Positions 1-8,163 of a stretch of DNA of 64,000 bases are shown piece after piece. The stretch comes from Ancylobacter mangrovi (GTDB taxonomy: Bacteria; Pseudomonadota; Alphaproteobacteria; Rhizobiales; Xanthobacteraceae): contig NZ_JANTHZ010000001.1 in the NCBI RefSeq assembly GCF_024752355.1, positions 310,001-374,000 on the forward strand, given 5' to 3'. A model generated the notes under the pieces. That model was not told the DNA's origin. It saw nothing but the letters and a program-made list of their open reading frames with translations, and made no database searches. Position numbers and translations under genes: made by a program. Every line of letters begins with the position of its first letter. The stretch's first letter is position 1.

Positions 1-44
1 GCCACCTCGTCGGGCGTGAGGATGTCGGGGATCTGGATCAGCAT
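1..44 (-). CDS. PKHD-type Fe(II)/2-oxoglutarate dioxygenase, N-terminal fragment (runs off window)
   Basis: Only the first 14 codons are inside the window, read leftward from the ATG at 44: MLIQIPDILTPDEV. This opening closely resembles the start of the PiuC/YbiX family of Fe2+-dependent PKHD hydroxylases, which begin with a hydrophobic 'IP..L...V' strand. A GGGAAG ribosome site lies just upstream. These genes commonly sit next to TonB-dependent siderophore receptors of the Fiu/PiuA type, as this one does, and are thought to help process imported catechol siderophores. The identification rests on a very short sequence and on gene context. Confidence 0.55.
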   Translation of the reverse strand, partial: MLIQIPDILTPDEV

Positions 45-61
45 CGAGCACTTCCCAAACG

Positions 62-99
62 AAAAAGTGGGGAAAGCAGGCGTTGCACCTGCCTTCCCC
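62..99 (-). terminator. Rho-independent terminator after the TonB-dependent receptor
   Basis: On the minus strand a 12-bp GC-rich stem (arms 88-99 and 69-80, one G-T pair, 7-nt loop) is followed by a short gap and five T residues (62-66). It lies between the receptor stop codon and the PKHD hydroxylase start. It would therefore reduce read-through from the receptor gene into the hydroxylase gene. Confidence 0.6.
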
Positions 100-138
100 C
101 AAATTGAGACGGTCGATCGGAAACGGCAGGCCGCTCGA

Positions 139-2460
139 TCAGAAAGTCGCACCCACCGTGAGCGTGAAGGTGCGGCCCGAAGCGGGAATGGCGCGATTGC
201 CCCAGCCCGCCGCGTAGTTCAACTCGTCGGTCAGGTTGTAGGCGTTGAGCGCGACCCGGTAATTGTCCTTCTGGTAGGAGATGAGCGCGTCCAGCGAGAA
301 GGTCTCTGGGATGATCGCGCTGTTGGCCGTGTTCGTATAGTAATCATCGGCATAGGTGATGCCGGCGCCGACCAGAAGATCACCCGGAATCTGGTGCCAG
401 GTCTTGCTGAGATTGTAGGTCGTCCAGAGCGTGAAGTTGTTCGGCGAGACGAAGGGCACCTCGTTGCCGACATACTCGTTCGTCGTCGAGGTCATGATCT
501 CGCTGTCGTAATAGGCGTAGGAGGCCTGGATCGACCACGCTTCGGTGATGTTGCCCGTCAGCCCGAGCTCGACGCCCTGCACGCGCTGGTTCTCGCCGGT
601 CTCCACCGTGTCGCCGGTCACCGGGTCGGTGTAGAAGGCATTGCTCTTGTCGGTGCGGAAGATCGCGCCCGTCACGCCGAGCTTTCCTTCCAGGAACGAC
701 ACCTTTAAGCCTGCTTCCCAGGTTTCGTTGTCTTCCGGCTCGAGATCCTGCTGGTCCGCATTGACGACGGTGATGTCGTTGGTCGGGAACGCGCCCTGCG
801 GGGTGAAGGACTTGGCCCAGCTCACATAATAGGTCTGCTCCTTCGTCGGCTCCCAGATCAGGCTGATCTTGGGGCTCCAGAAGGTCGTGTGCGTGTCGGC
901 CTGAATCCATCCGCCACCATCTGAGGTGCTCCAGTAGGAGTAGTCGGAAGAGTAGCTGTCGTACCGCGCGCCGGCGAGGAGCGAGATGGCATCCGTGAAC
1001 CAGATGCGGTCACTGACGAAGACGCCGAAATCGTTGGCCGTCGAATCCCGCTGGCCGTTGTTTCCGTAAGGGTTCGAATAGAGATAGTAGCCGGTCGTGT
1101 TATCGAATACCGGGTCCCAGATCGTCGACGTGCCCTTGTCGCCCGCGACCGAGACCAGCGTGCGCTCGCTGCTGACCGTGTTGACGTCCACGCCCGCAAC
1201 CACTTCGTGACGCAGCGCGCCGGTGTGGAAGTTCGCGATCATCGTCGTGATGTTCTGGGCGCTGTAGCTCTCCTGGTAATATCCGGGATTGCCGCCGCCA
1301 AAGCTGATGTCCGGGTTGCCGCCGGCAAAGAACTGGCCGGTGCAGCTCGCATAATACTGAGCCGGCGTCGGCGTGCTTCCCCGGCTGCCGCCAGTGGAAC
1401 AGCCCGGCACCGTCGTCGCGAAATCGCGCGTGTAGTAGCCGAACCGGGTGTCGTTGGTGACCGTCAGCCAGTCATTGACCTCCTTGCGGAAGTTGACCGT
1501 CAGCATGTTGACGTCGGTGACATCCTGATCGGTCACCTTGCCGTAGAAGGTGTCGCGCGGGATGCCGAACTCCGTCACCGGCTGGCCCATGGCACCGAAG
1601 CGCGCGACGTCGCCGAACATCGGCGTGACGACGGGCACGCCGTAGTCGGGCGTGCGCTCACCGTGCTGGTAGAGGTAGTTGACGTGCAGCGTCTGGTCGG
1701 TGCCGAGGCCGAAGCCGACATCGGCCATGACGCCGTAGCGGTTCGATTCGACATTGTTGCGGTCGGCGACGTCCTGCTCGTTCACCATGCCGACGATGCG
1801 GATGGCGCTCGTCCCGTCGAACTGCTTGTTGATGTCGAACACACCGCGATAGAGCGGGCCGGTGCCGAACTGCCCCTCGATGTCATACTTGTCGCCGAGA
1901 TGAGCGGCCTTGAGCGTGGAGTTGATCGCGCCGCCCGTGGTGCCGACGCCGAAGCTCTCCGAGGTCGAGCCCTTGAACACCTCGACATTCTCATAGGCGA
2001 AGCTGTCGCGCACATAGACGCCGAAGTCGCGCAGGCCGTTGATGTAGATGTCGCCCTTGGCCTGGAAACCGCGGATGCGGAACTGGTCGCCGTTCATGCC
2101 GCCGCCACCTTCGCCGATGCCCGAGGTGACGCCGGGAACGTTGCGCAACGCCTGCTCGAGCGTGGTGACGCCCTGCTGCTGCATGGTCTGCTGGGTGATG
2201 ACCTGAACCGTCTGCGGCGTGTCCTGCACCGTGCCCGGCAGGCGCGAGAGCCCGGTGGACGCCTCGAGCGTGTTCACCGGCGAGCCATCACCCTCGACCG
2301 TGATGGTGGAGAGCTCCTCGCCGACCGCCGCACCCGTCGCGGTGCCCGCGGCTTCCTGCGCCGCCGCGCCGAACATCGGAATCGCCGACATGGTGACGGC
2401 AAGACCGGCGGTCACGGCAACATTCGGCATTGGCGATCGTAGCGTTCTCAAGGTCTTCAT
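139..2460 (-). CDS. TonB-dependent siderophore receptor (FhuA/Fiu-like)
   Basis: 773-residue outer-membrane receptor that imports ferric siderophores using TonB energy. Residues 1-34 form a signal peptide ending in a GAAAQ cleavage site. A plug domain follows at roughly residues 65-175, with the typical segments PQTVQVITQQ, LEQALRNVPGV and FRIRGF. The rest is a 22-strand barrel ending in a terminal phenylalanine (LTVGATF), as expected for BAM recognition. The length and the spacing of aromatic strands fit the TonB-siderophore receptor family. Its neighbours are a PKHD hydroxylase downstream and a divergent Sel1 protein, a common iron-uptake grouping. The siderophore cannot be predicted; a catecholate is likely from the PiuA/PiuC comparison. 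Confidence 0.93.
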   Translation of the reverse strand: MKTLRTLRSPMPNVAVTAGLAVTMSAIPMFGAAAQEAAGTATGAAVGEELSTITVEGDGSPVNTLEASTGLSRLPGTVQDTPQTVQVITQQTMQQQGVTTLEQALRNVPGVTSGIGEGGGGMNGDQFRIRGFQAKGDIYINGLRDFGVYVRDSFAYENVEVFKGSTSESFGVGTTGGAINSTLKAAHLGDKYDIEGQFGTGPLYRGVFDINKQFDGTSAIRIVGMVNEQDVADRNNVESNRYGVMADVGFGLGTDQTLHVNYLYQHGERTPDYGVPVVTPMFGDVARFGAMGQPVTEFGIPRDTFYGKVTDQDVTDVNMLTVNFRKEVNDWLTVTNDTRFGYYTRDFATTVPGCSTGGSRGSTPTPAQYYASCTGQFFAGGNPDISFGGGNPGYYQESYSAQNITTMIANFHTGALRHEVVAGVDVNTVSSERTLVSVAGDKGTSTIWDPVFDNTTGYYLYSNPYGNNGQRDSTANDFGVFVSDRIWFTDAISLLAGARYDSYSSDYSYWSTSDGGGWIQADTHTTFWSPKISLIWEPTKEQTYYVSWAKSFTPQGAFPTNDITVVNADQQDLEPEDNETWEAGLKVSFLEGKLGVTGAIFRTDKSNAFYTDPVTGDTVETGENQRVQGVELGLTGNITEAWSIQASYAYYDSEIMTSTTNEYVGNEVPFVSPNNFTLWTTYNLSKTWHQIPGDLLVGAGITYADDYYTNTANSAIIPETFSLDALISYQKDNYRVALNAYNLTDELNYAAGWGNRAIPASGRTFTLTVGATF

Positions 2461-2718
2461 CTAGCCCAACCCCTTATTGCTGTATTTTTCGGTCTCCTAT
2501 CTTCGAATCCAACCTGCTTCAAACATTATGTTTTTTAGATATTCCAAGAATGTTTTGCGGGATTTCGACGTGAAATCTCACTTTCGAATTATTAAAAACT
2601 AAAACTGTACGTGCTCTCTTGTTTGTTTCCGAACGTAGACCTTATGTGACTCAACGAAAATTCGATTGTCGGCTCGCGGAACCTGCGCCCGCTTTCCGCA
2701 CGGAGAACGCATCCCCCC
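2461..2718. promoter_or_regulatory. AT-rich divergent promoter region, receptor versus Sel1 protein
   Basis: This 258-bp gap is much lower in GC than its surroundings and must carry promoters for both divergent genes. It contains the palindrome ATTCCAAGAAT (2541-2551) preceded by TTTTTTAGAT, which weakly resembles one half of an iron-control (Irr) box. It also holds a near-palindrome CGAAAATTCG around 2657. No clean Fur, RirA or Irr consensus was found, so iron regulation is inferred only from the genes. Confidence 0.4.
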
Positions 2719-3708
2719 ATGGCTGACCGATGGATTTCCTATTCGGAACTCGAACGAATGGGCGCGGATGTGTTGCGCGCGCGCATCAGTGAGGGACCCG
2801 AGCAGGCCGCGCTCTGGGTGCGCGCGGCGGCGCTAAACGGGCTGATCAACGCCCAGCTTGCCTGGGGGCAGATGCTGGTGGACGGGCACGGCGTGCCGCG
2901 CGACCCGACGGCGGGGCTGCGCTGGTTTCGAATCGCCGCCGAGGCGGGCAGCGCCGAGGGCCGCAACATGGTCGGGCGCTGCCATGAACTCGGCTGGGGC
3001 GTGGAAGCGGACGCCGGCGAGGCGGCGCGGCACTATCGCGAGGCCGCGGGCAAGGGCGAGCCCTGGGCGCAGTTCAACCTCGCCCGGCTGCTGCTGGAGG
3101 GAAACGGCGTGCCCCCGGATCGCCGGGAGGCGCTTCACTGGTACGCGCGCGCCGCGCGCGCCGGCCATGTGAAGTCGGCGACCCTGGTCGGGCGCTATCT
3201 GGAGCATGGCTGGGATCGCCCTCCCCGGCCGGCGGCCGCGCTGCGCTGGTATCGGCGCGGCGCCGAGGGCGGCGATTATCGCGGCCAGTTCGACTACGCC
3301 CGGCTCCTGCTGGAGCGCACCGGCCGGCTCGACCTCGCGCAGCCCTGGTTCGAGCGGTCGGTCGAGGCCGGCGTGCCGCTGTTCTGCCGCGAGGTCGGCG
3401 AAGGGCTGCGCCACGCCCCTCATGCCGAGCTGAGGAAAATCGCGCTGCGGGCGCTGGAGCGGGCCTGCGCGACCGGCAAGGCCGGCGACCTGCGGCGCTA
3501 TGCGAGCGCGCTTTCCGAGGGTCTCGGCGGCCAACCGGACCCGGAAGCAGCGCGAATCGCGTTCACAGATGCGCGAGCGCTCGAGATTTCAGACCCCACT
3601 ACCGGCCATGCCGCTGCCCGGCACCACTCTCGGATTTATCGCGTACGACGCATCGGAGGTGCCATAAGGTGGCTCAAACGGTTCTATAGGACCATTAAGC
3701 TGGGATAA
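2719..3708 (+). CDS. Sel1-repeat (TPR-like) protein
   Basis: 329-residue soluble protein made mostly of Sel1-like helical repeats. Recurring blocks such as LAWGQMLVDGHGVPRDP, ARLLLEGNGVPPDRREA and VGRYLEHGWDRPPRPAA are spaced about 36 residues apart between residues 35 and 215. There is no signal peptide, so it is probably cytoplasmic and acts as a protein-protein scaffold. The ATG follows a GGAG motif. It is divergent from the siderophore receptor; Sel1 or TPR proteins accompany piuA/piuC-type loci in other proteobacteria, which suggests a link to iron uptake. The last 60 residues do not follow the repeat pattern and are basic. The exact function is unknown. Confidence 0.85.
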   Translation: MADRWISYSELERMGADVLRARISEGPEQAALWVRAAALNGLINAQLAWGQMLVDGHGVPRDPTAGLRWFRIAAEAGSAEGRNMVGRCHELGWGVEADAGEAARHYREAAGKGEPWAQFNLARLLLEGNGVPPDRREALHWYARAARAGHVKSATLVGRYLEHGWDRPPRPAAALRWYRRGAEGGDYRGQFDYARLLLERTGRLDLAQPWFERSVEAGVPLFCREVGEGLRHAPHAELRKIALRALERACATGKAGDLRRYASALSEGLGGQPDPEAARIAFTDARALEISDPTTGHAAARHHSRIYRVRRIGGAIRWLKRFYRTIKLG

Positions 3709-3895
3709 TGCATTAAATAGCCGATGACCCTGAGGAAATTTGACACCTAATATAACAAAATCCAAAATAAGTTTGTCAGCTCACCAACGAATACAATGGA
3801 TATTGAAACAAATACGTTGGTTTCGGACTTATGGATAAAGACATCATGTAGACGGCTAGCGACGTGATGTCTGGAATTTCACAGGGAGCGTGAAC

Positions 3896-5227
3896 ATGAG
3901 GCACTTTGAAAAAGCAGGGCGCCGATATGGCGCCGCCAGTGTGAGTATCGGCGCAATAGTCGCATGTCTTCTTATGAACCCGGTTACAGCGGACGCCAGA
4001 GGAGCCGGGTCGAAGGATGGTGGAGGCGGGGGGCTTGGTGGCGCGGTGTCGCGGGTGGGCGGCGCCGTGGACCGGACCGTCTCGGCGGCCGGTGATGCGG
4101 TCGGAGGCACCGTTTCCAGCGTGGGCAACTCGCTCGCGGACAATGGCGGTGTGGTCGGCGGCGTCGGCAACACGGTGAGCCGCGTCGGCGGTGCCGTGAC
4201 CAACACGACATCAACCGTCGGCGACGCCGTGTCCGGCCTGACATCGGGCCTCGGCGGCGCCATTTCCGGCACCACCAGCTCGGTGACGGGCGGAACGGCG
4301 GACAGCACCGGCACGACCGGCAGCAGCTCCACCGCGAGTAGCAGCTCCACCGCGAGTTCCGCGACCGGCAGCGCCGGCCGCTCCGCTCGCTCCAGCGGTG
4401 CCCAGACCGCCAGCTCCGGTGACAGTTCGAGCAGCGGAACCTCCTCGCGGGGCGCGACCGCCAGCCTGTTCGGCCTGGACCTCAACGTGTTCCGCCTGAG
4501 GCCGCTGATCACGCGTAACACCGAAGGCAACATCGCTTCGGTGGATGCCCAGGCGCTCGGCCCGAACGGCGTGGATGCCAACGCCGTCGTGGGCAGCAGC
4601 GCGCAGCGTCGCGTCGGCGTCGACGCCACGGTCAGTGCACTCGGCCCGAGAGGCGCCGACGCGCAGGCCAGCGCGACCGTCGGCGATCGCCGCTCGCCGT
4701 CCAAGGCGCTCGCCGACGCGCTGTTCGGCGCCAGCCTGCTCGGCTCGAACGGGGTAAACGCGACGGGTGACGCGACCGTCCTCGGCCGCGGTCAGGTGGC
4801 CGACGTGAACGCAACCGCCACGGTCGGCGGCAGCAACGGCCTCGTGACCGACGCCGACGTCGATGTCGGCGGCAGCTCCGGCCTCGCCTCGATCGGGCTG
4901 AGCATCGGCCGTGCCCTGTCCGGCGGCACGCCGGGCGATGACGACGGCGGCACCGGCACCCCCGGCGGCGGCGACGTCGGCATGAACCCGGGCGGCGGCA
5001 GCTCCGGCAGCTCCGGCAGCGGCGGCTCGGCCAGCAATGGCGGCAGCTCGGCCGGCAATGGCGGTTCGTCCAGCGGCGGCGGCGCCGTGGCGCGCTCGCG
5101 CGACCGCTCCAGCACCAGCAGTTCGAGCATGGCCGTGAAGAAGACCCGCTGCCAGGGCGTGCTCTCCGAGCCGCGCGCCTATGATTCGGGCATCGTGGCC
5201 CTCTGCCGCGAGCTCGTCGGCGGCTGA
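3896..5227 (+). CDS. Exported Gly/Ser-rich repetitive protein of unknown function
   Basis: 443 residues. The ATG at 3896 is preferred over an in-frame GTG at 3890 because GGGAG at 3884-3888 is correctly spaced only for the ATG. Residues 1-34 form a signal peptide (cleavage likely after TADA). Residues 40-120 carry imperfect repeats of the type VGGAVxxTVSxxGDAVGG. A Ser/Thr-rich stretch follows, then blocks built on GPNGVDANA/GPRGADAQA, then a long Gly/Ser tract (residues about 345-405). The last 25 residues contain two cysteines in the pattern RCQGVL...YDSGIVALC, which could form a disulphide. The make-up suggests an extracellular or cell-surface protein. No enzyme fold is visible and I do not recognise a named family. 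The gene is monocistronic and preceded by 186 bp of AT-rich DNA. Confidence 0.8.
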   Translation: MRHFEKAGRRYGAASVSIGAIVACLLMNPVTADARGAGSKDGGGGGLGGAVSRVGGAVDRTVSAAGDAVGGTVSSVGNSLADNGGVVGGVGNTVSRVGGAVTNTTSTVGDAVSGLTSGLGGAISGTTSSVTGGTADSTGTTGSSSTASSSSTASSATGSAGRSARSSGAQTASSGDSSSSGTSSRGATASLFGLDLNVFRLRPLITRNTEGNIASVDAQALGPNGVDANAVVGSSAQRRVGVDATVSALGPRGADAQASATVGDRRSPSKALADALFGASLLGSNGVNATGDATVLGRGQVADVNATATVGGSNGLVTDADVDVGGSSGLASIGLSIGRALSGGTPGDDDGGTGTPGGGDVGMNPGGGSSGSSGSGGSASNGGSSAGNGGSSSGGGAVARSRDRSSTSSSSMAVKKTRCQGVLSEPRAYDSGIVALCRELVGG

Positions 5228-5237
5228 CCGACAGCAC

Positions 5238-5264
5238 GGCCGCCCGGACCGGTTCCGGGCGGCC
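5238..5264 (+). terminator. Strong hairpin after the Gly/Ser-rich gene
   Basis: An 11-bp perfect GC-rich stem (5238-5248 and 5254-5264, 5-nt loop) begins 10 bp after the stop codon. It is followed by only a weak T-containing tail (CTCTTCGTT). The position between two convergent genes supports a terminator or mRNA-stabilising role. Confidence 0.45.
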
Positions 5265-5294
5265 GCCTCTTCGTTCCGACCATCGATCCCGAGA

Positions 5295-5690
5295 TCAGTT
5301 CCGGCTGTTGGCCCAAGCACGCACCTCGGCCACGAGGTGGCGGAAATCCCAGAACGCCGCGGCCAGGATCACCGCCGGCACCAGCGCCAGAAGCAGCGCC
5401 CACCCCTGCGACCAGTCCACCGGCCCGCGCGCGAAATCATACGCCGTGTAGGCGCCGAACAGGGTGACGAGCGCCGCGATGCCGAAATAGGCGACCCGGT
5501 CCAGCCGCGTCACGATGAAGGCGATGAGCACGGCGACGACCACGCCGATGAGCGCCGCCCATATCCAGCCGAGGGAAAACAGCGCCGCCGTCCAGCGCCC
5601 CGCGCTCAACGAGATGAAGACGAGCGCCGCCAGCACCAGGATGCCGGCCCTCAGGCGCACCATCCCCTCTTTTCCGCCCATATCCGCCAT
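5295..5690 (-). CDS. Small integral membrane protein of unknown function
   Basis: 131 residues if translated from the ATG at 5690; the next ATG codons at 5681 and 5663 are also possible. Four hydrophobic helices are visible: AGILVLAALVFISL, WIWAALIGVVVAVLIAFIV, AYFGIAALVTLFGAYTAY and WALLLALVPAVILAAAF. The short C-terminal tail is polar. There is no signal peptide beyond the first helix and there are no conserved catalytic residues. It is convergent with the Gly/Ser-rich gene and divergent from the lipid kinase. I do not recognise the family. Confidence 0.65.
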   Translation of the reverse strand: MADMGGKEGMVRLRAGILVLAALVFISLSAGRWTAALFSLGWIWAALIGVVVAVLIAFIVTRLDRVAYFGIAALVTLFGAYTAYDFARGPVDWSQGWALLLALVPAVILAAAFWDFRHLVAEVRAWANSRN

Positions 5691-5888
5691 AAGCACGCCC
5701 TCGCCGCGAGCCCGCGATGGACCCCCGCGGCGAACGTGCCCCAATGCCTTTGGCGGCGCAATATGCTAGCCCTAGCGATGCCCTGACCTTGCCGGAGCCT
5801 GCCGCCGGTACGGCGGGACCGCCGATATGCCCGTCGCTCCGCCTTCCTCGACCGCCCGCTTCAACCGCCCTCCTCAGACGCTCCCAGC

Positions 5889-6824
5889 ATGCGCCACGTC
5901 ATCGCCATTCTGAATGCCGAGGCCGGCACCCTGCTCGACCGCAACGGCGAGGAGGTCCGGGCGCTCGTCGAGCGCGGGCTCGGCCGCGACGGGCGCAAGG
6001 TCGAGGTGCAGCTTCTGCGCGGCAAGAACTTCCTGCGCGCCATCACGGAATCGGGCAGCGGCCCTCATGACGCAGTGATCGTCGGCGGCGGCGACGGCAG
6101 CGTCAGCCTCGCGGTGCGGCACCTGCACGGAACGGGCAAGGCGCTCGGCATCCTTCCGCTCGGCACGCTCAACCTGCTGGCGCGCGACATCGGCATGCCG
6201 ACCGATCTCGAACAGGCGGTGGCCGTGCTCGGCGCGGCGGAGCCGGGGATGGTGGACATCGCCACGCTGAACGACCGGCTGTTCCACACCATCTCCGGCA
6301 TGGGCTTCTTCAGCCAGATGGCTCGCGCGCGGGAGATGGCGCGCAAGCTGAAGCTCTGGCGCTTCCTGGCGGTGGCGCTTGCCGCCATCTACGCGCTGCG
6401 GCGCTCGGGCCGGTTCGAGCTCGACGTGACGGTGGACGGGAAGACCCGCCGCTTCGACGCGCTCGCCGTGCTCGTCTCGGTGAACCGGTTCTCAGGGCCC
6501 GGCTGGCATCGCGGCCGGCTCGACGAGGGCGTGCTCGAGGTCCACATCACCGAGGAGCGCGGCGCGCTGGCGCGGCTCAAGGCCGGTGCCGACATGGTCA
6601 CCGATACGTGGCGCGACAATCCGGGCATCACCAGCCTGGTCGGGCGGGAGATCGTGCTCGCGCGGCCCAATCGCAGCCGGTCCTGGGTGTCGACCGACGG
6701 CGAGTTGGAGCGCGAGACGATGCCGCTCACCTACCGGGTCGTGCCGGCCGCTCTCTCCCTGCTGATGCCGGCGCGGCAGGAGCAGGCGCCGCTCACAGAG
6801 GCTCGATCTCATAAACGATGGTGA
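5889..6824 (+). CDS. Diacylglycerol kinase family lipid kinase (YegS/DgkB-like)
   Basis: 311 residues. The N-terminal catalytic domain shows the nucleotide-binding GGGDGS motif at about residues 66-71, followed by LGILPLGTLNLLARD, the conserved segment that shapes the ATP site in this superfamily. The C-terminal beta-sandwich includes STDGE near residue 271, a conserved acidic motif. Members phosphorylate diacylglycerol or related lipids at the inner membrane face, and this one could act on diacylglycerol or a sphingoid-type lipid. The start MRHVIAILNAEAG matches the family's usual NPxAG-like beginning, with an Asn-Ala-Glu-Ala-Gly variant. Its 3' end overlaps the convergent SIMPL gene by 32 bp. 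Confidence 0.88.
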   Translation: MRHVIAILNAEAGTLLDRNGEEVRALVERGLGRDGRKVEVQLLRGKNFLRAITESGSGPHDAVIVGGGDGSVSLAVRHLHGTGKALGILPLGTLNLLARDIGMPTDLEQAVAVLGAAEPGMVDIATLNDRLFHTISGMGFFSQMARAREMARKLKLWRFLAVALAAIYALRRSGRFELDVTVDGKTRRFDALAVLVSVNRFSGPGWHRGRLDEGVLEVHITEERGALARLKAGADMVTDTWRDNPGITSLVGREIVLARPNRSRSWVSTDGELERETMPLTYRVVPAALSLLMPARQEQAPLTEARSHKRW

Positions 6825-7518
6825 CGCTGGACCGGATCTCGGTCTCGCCGGCCTCGACCGGCACCGAATCCGCCTTCATCATCATCGGCGCCGCGGCCAT
6901 GCGCGGCATGGGCGGCATCCCGCCTTCGCTGTTGAGCGAGACGATGCGCACCAGCCGCAGGCCGGCGGCGGCGGCCACCGTCTCGGCGCGGTGGCGGGCA
7001 TCGTTCACCGCGCCGACGCGGGCGGCGTCCTCCAGCGCGGTCGGGTCGGCGATGCTGAAGGCGATGCCGGTGATCTGGTTCGCGCCGGAGGTCACCACCT
7101 GGTCGAGCAGGTCGCCGAGCTTCGACAGGTCGCGCAGGCGCACCGTCACCATGTTGCGCACCTCGTAGCCGGTGATGCGGGCCGCCTCGTCGCCGTCCTT
7201 CTTCACCGCCCGGTATTGCGGCTGGATCGAGAAGCCGGACGTCGCGATGTCGCGGCTCTCGACGCCCGCCGACTTGATGGCGGCGATCATCTGCGACACC
7301 GACGCGCTGTTGGCGTCGAGCGCCTCGCGCGCGGTCTTGGCCTCGCTCACCACCGCGCTGGAGAAGGTCGCCATGTCCGGCGCTCCGGCCGCCTTGCCCT
7401 CGCCGGTGACGGTGAGCGTCGGCCGGCGGGCGGCGGCGGGGGATAGGTCCTGTGCGGCCACGGGAGCGAGGCTCCCCAGCAGCGTCGCGGCGATCAGGCA
7501 GGCGGGCAGAAACTTCAT
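6793..7518 (-). CDS. Periplasmic SIMPL-domain protein (DUF541)
   Basis: 241 residues. The ATG at 7518 has a well-placed GAGGAAAG ribosome site. Residues 1-23 form a signal peptide ending VAAQ. The remainder matches the SIMPL/DUF541 family: TVTGEGKAAGAPDMATFSSAVV near the N-terminus, the segment GYEVRNMVTVRLRDL and a C-terminal strand SSVTIVYEIEPL. Members are oligomeric envelope proteins (for example YggE, BP26) linked to stress resistance, but the biochemical role is not settled. The 3' end overlaps the lipid kinase gene by 32 bp, so the two transcripts converge. Confidence 0.88.
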   Translation of the reverse strand: MKFLPACLIAATLLGSLAPVAAQDLSPAAARRPTLTVTGEGKAAGAPDMATFSSAVVSEAKTAREALDANSASVSQMIAAIKSAGVESRDIATSGFSIQPQYRAVKKDGDEAARITGYEVRNMVTVRLRDLSKLGDLLDQVVTSGANQITGIAFSIADPTALEDAARVGAVNDARHRAETVAAAAGLRLVRIVSLNSEGGMPPMPRMAAAPMMMKADSVPVEAGETEIRSSVTIVYEIEPL

Positions 7519-7711
7519 GGTCCACTTTCCTCGGACGGAGGGTCGGGTGACGAAGCGGCAGAGCACTGCGTGATCGCGGCGGCAATGCGGCGACGCCTTC
7601 CCGAGCGGCGGAAGGGTGGACAACCCTGCCGCAGGGAGCGTGGCGGCGGAACCCCGGTTGGCGTCGCATCGCGCTTTTGCTAGTTTCCGCCGCGCCTGGT
7701 GGCGCTTGGCC

Positions 7712-7787
7712 GGGCCTGTAGCTCAATGGTTAGAGCCGACCGCTCATAACGGTCTGGTTGCAGGTTCGAGTCCTGCCGGGCCCACCA
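7712..7787 (+). tRNA. tRNA-Ile2 (anticodon CAU, lysidine-modified)
   Basis: A 76-nt cloverleaf with encoded CCA. The acceptor stem is GGGCCTG/CGGGCCC, the D-arm is GTAGCTCAATGGTTAGAGC, the anticodon stem and loop is CCGCTCATAACGG with anticodon CAT, and the T-arm is CAGGTTCGAGTCCTG. The overall sequence (TCATAA loop, GAC/GTC stem region) matches the minor isoleucine tRNA that TilS modifies to read AUA. It lacks features of the initiator: the first pair is matched and the anticodon stem lacks three G-C pairs. Confidence 0.9.
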
Positions 7788-8163
7788 GCATTCTCAACAG
7801 CTTAGCTCTGAAATGCGGTCTACTCTTAGGTCGCGTCGAACCCTCCACAGCACCCCGGCAAGCCCCTGCCCTCACCCTCAGCTCGAGTCCGTTCGCCCCT
7901 GCACCCACTTCGTCGGGTTCCAAGGCGATGAGTACCTGTCCGCTATCCGCGTGTTCGCGGCCTGATTTAGTCCAACGAAATGACCACGATTGACGCAGGA
8001 ATAACCATGGTCACTGATACCCTCTCTCACGGGCGTTGCGTCCCGTATCGGCCGATTCATGGCTGTGGCAGACGCCGGATAAGGGGCGAGGGTCACGCCA
8101 CCTCCTTGCCTCCGGCAGCGCCATCCCCCTACCATAATGGGGGAAGTCGGGTTTGGTGACCAT
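7788..8163. other. Gene-free stretch between the tRNA and the Mrr remnant
   Basis: About 375 bp with lower GC than its neighbours and no credible coding frame. The short frames here lack ribosome sites and family resemblance. I saw no duplicated tRNA 3' end (attachment-site copy), no terminal inverted repeat and no transposase fragment. It may be the left flank of the insertion that brought in the restriction gene. Confidence 0.5.

Noticed and set aside
7712-7787. Reading the CAU tRNA as elongator or initiator methionine tRNA
   Set aside because: The stem and loop sequence matches the Ile2 type, and initiator features (mismatched first pair, three G-C anticodon-stem pairs) are missing.
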